From JAJPKK01 sp035311445 (GTDB lineage Bacteria > Pseudomonadota > Alphaproteobacteria > Rhizobiales > Xanthobacteraceae), in assembly GCA_035311445.1 (NCBI GenBank), contig DATGCX010000079.1:1-5969 (forward strand): a stretch of DNA of 5,969 bases, read 5' to 3'. Each line of letters opens with the position of its first letter. Within the stretch, counting starts at the first letter, position 1. Below, piece after piece: positions 1 through 5,920 of this stretch. The notes below the pieces were generated by a model. That model searched no databases. It was not told the DNA's origin and saw only the letters and a list, made by a program, of their open reading frames with translations. Position numbers and translations under genes: made by a program.

Positions 1-585
1 GCGGGTGGCGGTGCGCCTCGCCGCGGGATCGAGGATATGTTGCACATGCCCGGCATAACCCTGCAAGCCGTAGAAGGCGACGCGGGGATCGTCAGCTGCC
101 ATGCGGGCGAGCGCATGACCATCCTGCAACGTGGCGACGCCGGTACGACCTTGACCGATATCGACATCCACGAGAATGCCGAGCGGCGGATCACCGGGCG
201 CGAGCGCGGCACACAAGGTATCGAGCTGGGCGAGATGATCCACCACCGCCACCATACGCGTATGGCGGCTGAGGCGCGCCAACCGCGCCGGTTTGTCTCC
301 GCCGACCAATGGCGAGGTGATGAGCAGACCCGTTATGCCGTCTTGCGCCAGCGCTTCCGCTTCGCGGATGGTGGCGCAGGCGACGCCAACGGCGCCCGCA
401 TTGACTTGCATGCGGGCAATCTCGACGCATTTGTGCGTTTTGGCGTGGGGACGCAGCGCGATGTGATGTTCAGCCGCGATCGCAGCCATGCGGGCGATAT
501 TGTCTGTCAGCGCCGTGTGGTCGACGACCAATGCCGGCGTAGTGACCCCGGCGAGCGCCGGAAGGTCGGGACGTAGGTGTGCCAT
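1..585 (-). CDS. D-threonine aldolase / D-serine dehydratase (DSD1) family PLP enzyme, N-terminal half (partial at left edge)
   Basis: The reading frame is open from an ATG at 585 down to base 1, giving 195 residues with no stop; the C-terminal half lies outside the window. The N-terminus TPALVVD (residues 16-22) followed by ALTDNI (25-30), then RPHAKTHK (45-52), is the signature of fold-type III alanine-racemase-like PLP enzymes of the D-threonine aldolase / D-serine dehydratase group. K49 is the expected Schiff-base lysine. VDVDIGQGRTGV (139-150) and YGLQGYAGH (172-180) fit strands of the PLP-binding TIM barrel. Family members are usually about 370-380 residues, so roughly half is seen. The metal-binding His/Cys or His/Asp pair that helps separate dehydratases from aldolases is C-terminal and not visible, so the reaction (D-threonine cleavage, D-serine deamination or another D-3-hydroxy amino acid) cannot be fixed. 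The start at 585 puts the conserved TPALVVD at the usual distance; the ribosome binding site (GGGCAG) is weak. The frame continues open upstream of 585, but that part shows no family similarity. It is divergent from the zinc-ribbon gene. Confidence 0.9.
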   Translation of the reverse strand, partial: MAHLRPDLPALAGVTTPALVVDHTALTDNIARMAAIAAEHHIALRPHAKTHKCVEIARMQVNAGAVGVACATIREAEALAQDGITGLLITSPLVGGDKPARLARLSRHTRMVAVVDHLAQLDTLCAALAPGDPPLGILVDVDIGQGRTGVATLQDGHALARMAADDPRVAFYGLQGYAGHVQHILDPAARRTATR

Positions 586-645
586 GCTGTTCTGCCCAAA
601 TGTTTGTGCATCCCCGATTGCAGCGCGAAGGTCCGTTCTGCGTTC

Positions 646-675
646 ATAAGTGCTAACCGAATCAATGGAATCCAA
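646..675 (-). promoter_or_regulatory. Weak candidate sigma70-type promoter for the PLP-enzyme gene
   Basis: On the minus strand TTGGAT (bases 675-670) lies 17 bases before CACTTA (652-647), or 18 before ACTTAT (651-646), about 60-70 bases upstream of the ATG at 585. The -35 keeps TTG, but the -10 is poor. It is offered only because it is the best pair seen in this interval and is correctly placed. Confidence 0.2.
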
Positions 676-691
676 CAGGTGCGGGCAACAA

Positions 692-776
692 GCATTGCGG
701 CACCGCAGTGACAAGACAGTATGCATTGCGGCCCTGGGGTGACAAAATATCTTGCAATGCTACGGCTATGTCATAT
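692..776. repeat. Three phased copies of GCAWTGC at an exact 31-bp period
   Basis: GCATTGC occurs at 692-698 and 723-729, and GCAATGC (its reverse complement, itself near-palindromic) at 754-760, so consecutive copies are exactly 31 bp apart, close to three helical turns. The first two units share more: GCATTGCGGC, six differing bases, then GTGACAA in the same register (708-714 and 739-745). The third unit keeps only GT at that offset (GTCATAT, 770-776). The block lies in the divergent region between the PLP-enzyme gene and the zinc-ribbon gene, upstream of both. Phased, imperfect repeats in such a place suggest a multi-site operator, but no known regulator was recognised from the motif. The copies and spacing are seen directly; the regulatory role is inference. 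Confidence 0.55.
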
Positions 777-790
777 TTCACTCAACTTTC

Positions 791-819
791 TTGCTTGTGC
801 CTTGTTAACGCCCAAATAT
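791..819 (+). promoter_or_regulatory. Candidate promoter of the zinc-ribbon gene
   Basis: TTGCTT (791-796) and AAATAT (814-819) are separated by 17 bases and lie 68 bases before the ATG at 887. The -35 keeps TTG; the -10 keeps the important second A and last T. The match is modest. The phased GCAWTGC repeats end about 15 bases upstream, where an activator would be placed. Confidence 0.3.
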
Positions 820-886
820 GCAGCGCATGTTGCCGCCCGGTGTGATGGGTTCTGGGGCGAAGCGGGCGACAAAGAAGGACAGTCGC

Positions 887-1120
887 ATGAAATGTCACGA
901 CGCAACGTCGGAGTTCTCGATTGCGCCTTACAGAGTTTCGCGCTTGTTCTGTCCGCAGTGCGACGACCTGATCATCGCTGCAACTAAATCGCAACATGTG
1001 AGCACGAACGAGGTTCGCCATTGGTGGGCGTGCGAAGCTTGCGGGCATGAGTTTCGCACCACGGTGCGCTGGCAATCGTCATGCTGGCAAAACACGACGC
1101 GTGATAGCGCCCTGGCGTAA
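887..1120 (+). CDS. Small zinc-ribbon protein (CxxC...CxxC), function unknown
   Basis: This encodes 77 residues. Two cysteine pairs, CPQC (C22/C25) and CEAC (C49/C52), 23 residues apart, have the spacing of a treble-clef or zinc-ribbon knuckle pair that would hold one Zn(II). The segment between them holds a hydrophobic strand (LIIAA, 28-32) and RHWWAC (44-49), and GHEFRTTV (53-60) follows, the usual beta-strand after the second knuckle. No signal peptide or membrane segment is seen, so it should be cytoplasmic. The start at 887 is chosen because GAAGGA (874-879) sits 7 bases upstream. An in-frame ATG at 818 would add 23 residues with no recognisable content and no comparable ribosome binding site. 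Residues 64-77 look like a nonconserved tail. Small proteins of this style are, from memory, common in Bradyrhizobium-like genomes, with no assigned function. Binding of nucleic acid or a protein partner is possible but not shown. Confidence 0.7.
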   Translation: MKCHDATSEFSIAPYRVSRLFCPQCDDLIIAATKSQHVSTNEVRHWWACEACGHEFRTTVRWQSSCWQNTTRDSALA

Positions 1121-1168
1121 GGTTCGCGGCCTGGCGCCGAACGGCGCCGCGCGACACACCGCGAAGCC
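1121..1168. terminator. Nested inverted repeat in the convergent gap, possible bidirectional terminator
   Basis: Directly after the zinc-ribbon stop codon, GGCGCC (1133-1138) and GGCGCC (1143-1148) pair around a GAAC loop. An outer stem is formed by TTCGCGG (1123-1129) with CCGCGAA (1159-1165), and GG (1121-1122) can continue with CC (1167-1168) past one bulged G. There is no T-run on either side, so this is not a classical intrinsic terminator. Its position between two convergent genes suggests a 3'-end structure for either transcript. Confidence 0.4.
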
Positions 1169-1208
1169 GCAAGGTCGTCACCGGAATTGCGCCGGAAACG
1201 TGATCGGC

Positions 1209-1514
1209 TCAAACGTCGACGAGCACGTCGTCGCCTTCGATTCGGCATGGATAGGTTTTCACCGGCGTATAGGCCGGGGGCGCCACTGCTTCGCCGGTCT
1301 TAACATTGAACAGTGCCTGGTGAATCGGGCATTCGATGCAGTCCCCATCGAGGAAGCCCTCCGACAAGCGCGCAAAAGCGTGTGTGCAGACATTGTGGGT
1401 CGCATAGACGGCGTCATCGATCCAATAGAGCGCAATCTCCTCGCCTCCTACGTCGGCATCCATGACGCCGCGCTCCTTGACGTCGGCCACCGCTGCCGCA
1501 CGTGTCCAAGCCAT
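1209..1514 (-). CDS. Rieske-type [2Fe-2S] ferredoxin
   Basis: This encodes 101 residues, a typical length for free-standing Rieske ferredoxins. The cluster motif is complete: C43-T-H45, then 16 residues, then C62-P-I-H65, giving the two cysteine and two histidine ligands. HQALFNVKTGEAV (65-77) and a proline-rich stretch (PPAYTPVKTYP, 79-89) follow as in ferredoxin subunits of Rieske non-heme iron oxygenases. The extra disulfide cysteines of cytochrome bc1 Rieske proteins and any signal or membrane anchor are absent, so it is a soluble cytoplasmic electron carrier. In this family the usual role is passing electrons from a flavoprotein reductase to an oxygenase alpha subunit. Neither partner is in the window, so the substrate is unknown. 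The start at 1514 is supported by AGGAGGG just 3-4 bases upstream on the minus strand; the longer frame to 1613 adds an Arg-rich stretch with no similarity. It is divergent from aas. A small-subunit (NirD-like) role is a less likely alternative. Confidence 0.9.
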   Translation of the reverse strand: MAWTRAAAVADVKERGVMDADVGGEEIALYWIDDAVYATHNVCTHAFARLSEGFLDGDCIECPIHQALFNVKTGEAVAPPAYTPVKTYPCRIEGDDVLVDV

Positions 1515-1525
1515 CTGCCCTCCTG
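1515..1525 (-). promoter_or_regulatory. Ribosome binding site fixing the Rieske ferredoxin start
   Basis: On the minus strand AGGAGGG (1524-1518) lies just before the ATG at 1514. It is a near-perfect Shine-Dalgarno sequence and decides the start against the in-frame ATG at 1613. Spacing is short, 3 to 4 bases. Confidence 0.75.
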
Positions 1526-1576
1526 TCGCAAATTGCCGTCGGTCAGCGGCGCATGACGGCCGCCGATTGCGGCGCG

Positions 1577-1604
1577 ACAATAACCGAGGGCTTGGAATTG
1601 GCAA
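1577..1604 (-). promoter_or_regulatory. Sigma70-like promoter of the Rieske ferredoxin gene
   Basis: On the minus strand TTGCCA (1604-1599; 5 of 6 to TTGACA) and TATTGT (1582-1577; 4 of 6 to TATAAT) are separated by 16 bases. Transcription would begin near 1570, giving a leader of about 55 bases. This leader contains a small GC stem (GCCGC 1559-1563 with GCGGC 1569-1573). It is the best promoter match in the window. Confidence 0.45.
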
Positions 1605-1792
1605 ACGCGACATCCCGCGACCTGCAATGCCCGCGAAACAGGGTGCGAACCAACGCGTGATCGGGACGAGACGGTCAGAATGCCGAGGAGGCCCCAGCGG
1701 CGAGGTCGCGCAAGAGGCTGGCGACGAGGCGGTGGAATGCGTAGGTTTGGCCCATTATCGTCTTAAACTCCGAATCAGCGCCGGACCAGCGA

Positions 1793-4700
1793 ATGTCATC
1801 CAACCTCTTGGCCACACGGCGATTTGCACCGCTGTTCTGGTGCCAGTTCTTCAGCGCCTTCAATGACAATTTCCTGAAGAACGCGCTCGCCTTCCTGATC
1901 CTGTTCAAATGGGCGGGACCGAATTCGGAACCGCTGATTGCGCTCGCCACGGCGATCTTCATTTTCCCGTATTTCATCCTGTCGGCGATCGGCGGCGAGT
2001 TGGCCGATCGTTTCGATAAGTCGGTGGTTGCCCAACGGCTCAAGCTGACCGAAATCGCGGTTGCCGGCATCGCGGTTGCGGGCTTCTGGTACGATTCGCC
2101 GGAACTCCTATTCGTGGCCTTGTTTCTGATCGGAGTCATCGCGGCTCTGTTCGGCCCGATCAAATACGGCATCCTGCCCGATCACCTCGCCGAAGGCGAA
2201 CTGCCGGCCGGCAATGCGCTGGTTGAGGGAGCGACCTTCATCGCCATCCTGACGGGCACCATCGTGGCCGGCCTTACCTCCAAGAACGGCAGTCCGGCGT
2301 CTTTTGCGGCCTTGATGATGGCCTTCGCATTAGCTTGCTGGATTTCAGCGCTTTTCATACCCCGCACCGGCGAAGCAGCGCCAAGCCTTGTGATCGACTT
2401 CAATATAGCGCGGTCGACCTGGGTCTTGCTGCGCGACCTCTATCGGGAGTCGCGGCTGTGGTGGGGCGGCATGGTGGTGAGCTGGTTCTGGCTTGTCGGC
2501 GTCGTCGTGACCACGCTGCTGGCGCCGCTGGTCAAGAACGCACTCGGCGGTGACCAGCAAGTCATTAACGCCTACCTCGCGGTTTTCTCGATCGCCGTCG
2601 CTATCGGATCCGGGCTGGCGGCCTGGCTCGCCAGCGGACGCATCGTTCTCATTACGACGGTATTTGGCGCAATCCTCTTGGGGGTGTTTGCCATCGACCT
2701 CGGCTGGCTCACGACCGGTATGATTGCGGCTCAGCAGGGCCGCGGGGTGACCGAGGTGTTCAGCGGCGGCCCCGGGGTCCACGTCGCCATTGATCTTGCG
2801 GGGCTCGCGATCGGAGGTGGCCTGTTTATCGTGCCGTCGTTCGCGGCCGTGCAGGCGTGGGCGGGAGCCGACCGCCGCGCCCGCGTGGTAGCCGCCGTCA
2901 ACGTGCTCAACGCCCTCTTTATGACGTTCGCTGGATTGTGCGTCGCGGCACTTCAGGCGCAGGGCGTCACAACCAGCGCCATCCTGGTCAGCGTGGGCGT
3001 TCTCAACCTTGTGGTCGCGATCATCATTCTGCGCACAATGCCGGCCAATCCGGTGCGCGACTCTCTGTCGATGATCTTTCGCACGTTCTTCCGGCTCGAC
3101 GTAACAGGTCTTGAAAACGTTGCCAAGGCAGGTCCCAACGCCATCATCGCGCTTAACCATGTGAGCTTTCTGGATGCTGCAGTGGCTCTCTCGCTTCTCG
3201 AACGCGAGCCGGTCTTTGCGATCGACAGCGGCATTGCACAGCGCTGGTGGGTGAAGCCTTTCCTCAAGCTCACCCGCGCCGTGCCGCTCGATCCGACCAA
3301 GCCGCTCGCGACCCGCACACTCATCAATGCCGTCAGGGGCGGCGATCCCCTCATCATCTTCCCGGAGGGCCGCATCACCGTCACCGGCAGCCTGATGAAG
3401 GTTTATGACGGCGCTGCCATGATCGCCGACAAATCGGAAGCCATGCTTGTCCCGGTACGTATCAAAGGCCTTGAGAAAACCTATTTCACGCGTCTCGCCA
3501 GCAGCCAGGTACGTCGCCGTCTGGTGCCTAAAGTCACCGTGACGGTCCTGGAGCCGGTGAAGCTTTCGGTCGACCCGATGCTGCGCGGCAAGCGGCGGCG
3601 CATGGCGGCCGGCGCCATGCTCTACACCATCATGTCCGACCTCATCTATCGCACCACTTCGACCAATCGCACCATCGTGGAAGCGGTGATCGAAGGAGCG
3701 GCTGACAGCGGACGCAATCGCGTCGCCATAGAGGACCCGGTGTCGGGCCCGCTCACCTATAAGCGGCTGTTGGTCGGCGCCGCCGTGCTCGGCCGCAAAT
3801 TGATGTGGCTCGGTGAAACCGGCGACGCCATCGGGGTGATGCTTCCTAACGCCAATGGCGCGGCGGTCACGATCCTCGCCGTAATGTCGGCAGGCCGGGT
3901 GCCGGCGATGATCAATTTCACCGCCGGCCTGATGAATATCCGCAGCGCTTGCGAGGCGGCGAACATCAAGCACATCTTGACCTCGCGTGTGTTCGTCGAA
4001 AGGGCGCATCTCGACAAGGTTGTCGATGCGCTCGCGCCTGATCTCAGCATCTTGTTCCTGGAAGACGTGCGCCGCGAGATCAAGGTTGGTGACAAGCTAC
4101 ACGGCCTTTTCGCCGCCAAGCGGCCCCTGGTGAAATGTGGCGCCGACGACCCCGCCGCGATCCTGTTCACTTCGGGCTCCGAGGGTACGCCGAAGGGAGT
4201 CGTGCTGTCCCACCGCAATATTCTCGCCAATGCGGCGCAGGCGGAGGCGCGCATCGACTTTGGCCGCACCGACACGGTCTTCAGCATTCTGCCGGTGTTC
4301 CATTCCTTCGGCCTGACGGTCGGCCTCTTCCTGCCGCTTGTGAGCGGCGTGCGGGTTTATCTCTATCCATCGCCGCTCCATTACCGCATCGTGCCCGAGA
4401 TGATCTATGGGGTTAACGCCACCATCATGTTCGGCACCGATACGTTCCTGGCAGGCTACGCCCGTAGCGCTCACGCCTACGACTTCCGCTCACTGCGTTA
4501 CATCATGGCGGGGGCCGAGCCCGTCAAAGAGTCGACGCGCCGCACGTATATGGAAAAATTCGGCCTGCGCATCCTCGAAGGCTATGGCGTCACCGAAACC
4601 GCGCCGGTGCTCGCTCTCAACACCCCGATGTTCAACAAGTTCGGCACCGTCGGGCGGCTGATGCCCGGCGTGGAAGCACGGCTTGAGCCGGTGCCCGGCG

Positions 4701-5191
4701 TCGAAGAAGGTGGTCGCCTCTATGTACGTGGTCCGAACGTGATGCTCGGCTATCTGCGCGCCGAAAATCCCGGCCTGATCGAGCGCCCACCCAACGGCTG
4801 GCACGACACCGGCGATATCGTGGCGATCGACGCTGATGGATTCATCGCCATCAAGGGGCGCGCTAAGCGTTTCGCCAAGATTGGTGGCGAAATGATTTCG
4901 CTTGCCGCCGTGGAGGCGCTCGCCGCCGAGCTATGGCCGGACGCAATATCGGGCGCCGCTACTGTTCCGGATGCCCGCAAGGGCGAGCGTCTCGTGCTCG
5001 TCACCAACAAGCCCGACCCCAAGCGCGCCGATCTGCTGGCGTTTGCCCGCGCGCGCGGCGCCTCCGAGATGATGGTGCCGACCGAGGTGGTGATCGTGGA
5101 AAAGCTGCCAATGCTCGGCTCCGGGAAGATCGACAATATCGCGCTGACGAACTTCGTGCGTGAGCGGGCAAAGTTCGAGGGCGCGGCGTAG
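1793..5191 (+). CDS. aas: LplT-Aas fusion: lysophospholipid transporter / acyltransferase / acyl-ACP synthetase
   Basis: This encodes 1132 residues, close to E. coli LplT (about 397) plus Aas (about 719) joined. Residues 1-415 are a major-facilitator transporter of the LplT type with about 12 hydrophobic segments; AFNDNFLKNAL (22-32) and GGELADRFDK (67-76) are its motifs. Residues about 425-620 are PlsC: NHVSFLD gives the HX4D pair H456/D461, FPEGR is 523-527 and VYDG 537-540. Residues about 650-1120 are an AMP-forming acyl-ACP synthetase: TSGSEGTPKG (793-802), EGYGVTET (929-936), WHDTGD (1003-1008), KGRAKRFAKIGGE (1021-1033) and the catalytic lysine in GSGK (K1112). All catalytic motifs are intact and closely follow E. 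coli Aas. Inferred role at the inner membrane: flip lysophospholipid (such as lysophosphatidylethanolamine) inward, activate fatty acid on acyl carrier protein, and reacylate the lysolipid. ATG at 1793 places the transporter motif correctly; upstream there is only a weak GGA at 1783-1785. No convincing promoter was seen. It is transcribed alone. Confidence 0.97.
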   Translation: MSSNLLATRRFAPLFWCQFFSAFNDNFLKNALAFLILFKWAGPNSEPLIALATAIFIFPYFILSAIGGELADRFDKSVVAQRLKLTEIAVAGIAVAGFWYDSPELLFVALFLIGVIAALFGPIKYGILPDHLAEGELPAGNALVEGATFIAILTGTIVAGLTSKNGSPASFAALMMAFALACWISALFIPRTGEAAPSLVIDFNIARSTWVLLRDLYRESRLWWGGMVVSWFWLVGVVVTTLLAPLVKNALGGDQQVINAYLAVFSIAVAIGSGLAAWLASGRIVLITTVFGAILLGVFAIDLGWLTTGMIAAQQGRGVTEVFSGGPGVHVAIDLAGLAIGGGLFIVPSFAAVQAWAGADRRARVVAAVNVLNALFMTFAGLCVAALQAQGVTTSAILVSVGVLNLVVAIIILRTMPANPVRDSLSMIFRTFFRLDVTGLENVAKAGPNAIIALNHVSFLDAAVALSLLEREPVFAIDSGIAQRWWVKPFLKLTRAVPLDPTKPLATRTLINAVRGGDPLIIFPEGRITVTGSLMKVYDGAAMIADKSEAMLVPVRIKGLEKTYFTRLASSQVRRRLVPKVTVTVLEPVKLSVDPMLRGKRRRMAAGAMLYTIMSDLIYRTTSTNRTIVEAVIEGAADSGRNRVAIEDPVSGPLTYKRLLVGAAVLGRKLMWLGETGDAIGVMLPNANGAAVTILAVMSAGRVPAMINFTAGLMNIRSACEAANIKHILTSRVFVERAHLDKVVDALAPDLSILFLEDVRREIKVGDKLHGLFAAKRPLVKCGADDPAAILFTSGSEGTPKGVVLSHRNILANAAQAEARIDFGRTDTVFSILPVFHSFGLTVGLFLPLVSGVRVYLYPSPLHYRIVPEMIYGVNATIMFGTDTFLAGYARSAHAYDFRSLRYIMAGAEPVKESTRRTYMEKFGLRILEGYGVTETAPVLALNTPMFNKFGTVGRLMPGVEARLEPVPGVEEGGRLYVRGPNVMLGYLRAENPGLIERPPNGWHDTGDIVAIDADGFIAIKGRAKRFAKIGGEMISLAAVEALAAELWPDAISGAATVPDARKGERLVLVTNKPDPKRADLLAFARARGASEMMVPTEVVIVEKLPMLGSGKIDNIALTNFVRERAKFEGAA

Positions 5192-5196
5192 CGCCA

Positions 5197-5235
5197 TAAA
5201 AGAGCCGGAGGCCGGCTTTGGGCCGGCCTCCGCTC
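5197..5235 (-). terminator. Intrinsic terminator of the cationic exported protein gene, possibly bidirectional
   Basis: GGAGGCCGGC (5207-5216) pairs with GCCGGCCTCC (5222-5231) around a TTTGG loop, extended by GAGC (5202-5205) with GCTC (5232-5235) past one bulged C. Read on the minus strand the 14-bp GC-rich stem is followed at once by TTTTA (5201-5197), a classical Rho-independent terminator about 25 bases after the stop of the 5261-5587 gene. On the plus strand it begins 10 bases after the aas stop but has no following T-run, so it may only weakly end or protect the aas transcript. Confidence 0.85.
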
Positions 5236-5260
5236 GGATCCGAATCGGGATTCTTGAGTC

Positions 5261-5587
5261 TTAATTGACGCCCGACTTGGGTGCCGGCTTGGTGGAAACC
5301 TGCTTCACCGGAACAGCCTTGCCGGAAACCTGCTTGGATGCGGTGCGGCCGTGCTTCATGTGGTGGGCATACTTGCCGTACTTGGCGTGTTTGACCACCT
5401 TGACGCCATGACGATGATGACGCGTGACCGTGCGATGCTTGGTGATCGCCTTGTCGGCCTTCACGGTCGGTGCCGGAGCGGTCGTGGTCTGAGGAGCCTT
5501 TCCGGTGTCGGGCGTGGTGTTCTGCGCCAGAGCCGGAGCGGTGAGGACAGTTGCGGCAACAAGCGCCATCGCGACTTTGCGGAACAT
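5261..5587 (-). CDS. Small exported Lys/His-rich cationic protein, function unknown
   Basis: This encodes 108 residues. Residues 1-21 are a textbook Sec signal peptide: FRK at the start, a hydrophobic core (VAMALVAATVL) and APALA before Q22, an A-x-A cleavage site. The mature part of about 87 residues begins with a Thr/Pro/Ala-rich linker (about 22-43), then a strongly basic section (about 49-80) dense in His, Lys and Arg, with RHHRH and AHHMKH, and ends in a Lys/Pro/Val-rich tail. No cysteine and no enzymatic motif are seen. It should be periplasmic or secreted and largely disordered. GAAAGG (5600-5595 on the minus strand) lies 7 bases before the ATG and supports the start; a strong terminator follows the stop. 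I recognise the style (alphaproteobacterial exported basic proteins, somewhat like acid-shock proteins) but not a named family. Metal binding through the histidines or polyanion binding are possible roles, and both are inference. Confidence 0.8.
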   Translation of the reverse strand: MFRKVAMALVAATVLTAPALAQNTTPDTGKAPQTTTAPAPTVKADKAITKHRTVTRHHRHGVKVVKHAKYGKYAHHMKHGRTASKQVSGKAVPVKQVSTKPAPKSGVN

Positions 5588-5686
5588 GATGTGACCTTTC
5601 TAAGAAATCTGGGGGCGCCGGTTGGCAGGCCCAGGGGATCTGATCGACCGGTTCGTGACCGATCTTGCTGCCACTATGGACAGGGT

Positions 5687-5709
5687 GGGCTGAACTTGTT
5701 CTGAAGCCC
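5687..5709. repeat. Inverted repeat upstream of the cationic protein gene
   Basis: GGGCT (5687-5691) then GAAC (5692-5695) pairs with GTTC (5698-5701) and AGCCC (5705-5709), with a TT centre and three unpaired bases on one side. The GAAC-TT-GTTC core is a perfect 10-bp palindrome, the size of a repressor half-site pair. It is about 100 bases upstream of the start at 5587. Operator function is inference. Confidence 0.3.
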
Positions 5710-5719
5710 GTTGCGCGAC

Positions 5720-5751
5720 GCCGTTCATATAGATGAAGCGATACGAACGGC
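5720..5751. repeat. 7-bp inverted repeat GCCGTTC / GAACGGC
   Basis: GCCGTTC (5720-5726) and GAACGGC (5745-5751) are perfect reverse complements separated by 18 bases that include an AT-rich ATATAGAT stretch. Centre-to-centre spacing is 25 bp. It lies 130-165 bases upstream of the cationic protein gene on the minus strand. It could be a split operator or only a chance match. Confidence 0.3.
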
Positions 5752-5887
5752 ACTGTTGTCTGCTGTTCAGGCGCGCAATGGCGGCAAGGCGCGGCGATCC
5801 TTTCGTCACCATTTCACGGCGCAGCAGGATCTCGTTCCCTGCTTCCCCTAACGGTCTCATCTACCCGAATTCGTTAGGCATTGCGCC

Positions 5888-5918
5888 AGAAACGCGGAGA
5901 AGCATCGGCGACCCCGCG
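5888..5918 (-). terminator. Candidate intrinsic terminator of the gene entering from the right edge
   Basis: On the minus strand CGCGGGG (5918-5912) can pair with CUCCGCG (5899-5893), seven pairs including one G-U, around a 12-base loop, followed by UUUCU (5892-5888). It begins two bases after the stop codon at 5923-5921. The stem is short and the loop large, so strength is uncertain. Confidence 0.4.
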
Positions 5919-5920
5919 CG

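Larger units (their letters stand above)
5588..5887. other. Intergenic stretch without a convincing gene
   Basis: Open frames exist on both strands (minus 5860-5600, plus 5733-5969), but neither has a good ribosome binding site, recognisable motif or clearly biased third codon positions. The minus frame, starting with MRPLGEAGNEILL, has the more gene-like composition in its first 50 codons but would cover the whole upstream region of the cationic protein gene. Apart from inverted repeats at 5642-5664 (GATCG...CGATC), 5687-5709 and 5720-5751, and the ribosome binding site at 5595-5600, nothing else is recognised. No clear promoter for the 5587 gene was found. Confidence 0.4.

Noticed and set aside
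507..695. 62-codon minus-strand frame overlapping the start of the PLP-enzyme gene
   Set aside because: It lies in another frame of the same strand as the conserved enzyme, has no motif and no ribosome binding site.
739..757. Possible sigma54 promoter (TGACAA...TTGC) upstream of the zinc-ribbon gene
   Set aside because: The TG and GC elements are one base too far apart and the conserved GG is missing.
1047..1556. 169-codon plus-strand frame
   Set aside because: It overlaps the 3' end of the zinc-ribbon gene and the whole Rieske ferredoxin in antisense. The Rieske ligands on the minus strand are decisive.
1675..1755. Short minus-strand frame of 26 codons starting MGQTYAF between the Rieske gene and aas
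   Set aside because: No ribosome binding site, no motif and too short to judge; kept only as a note.
2345..4009. 554-codon open frame antisense to aas
   Set aside because: Long antisense frames are common opposite GC-rich coding sequence. The protein is a His/Arg/Asp-rich composition artefact with no motif, and the plus strand encodes an unmistakable protein.
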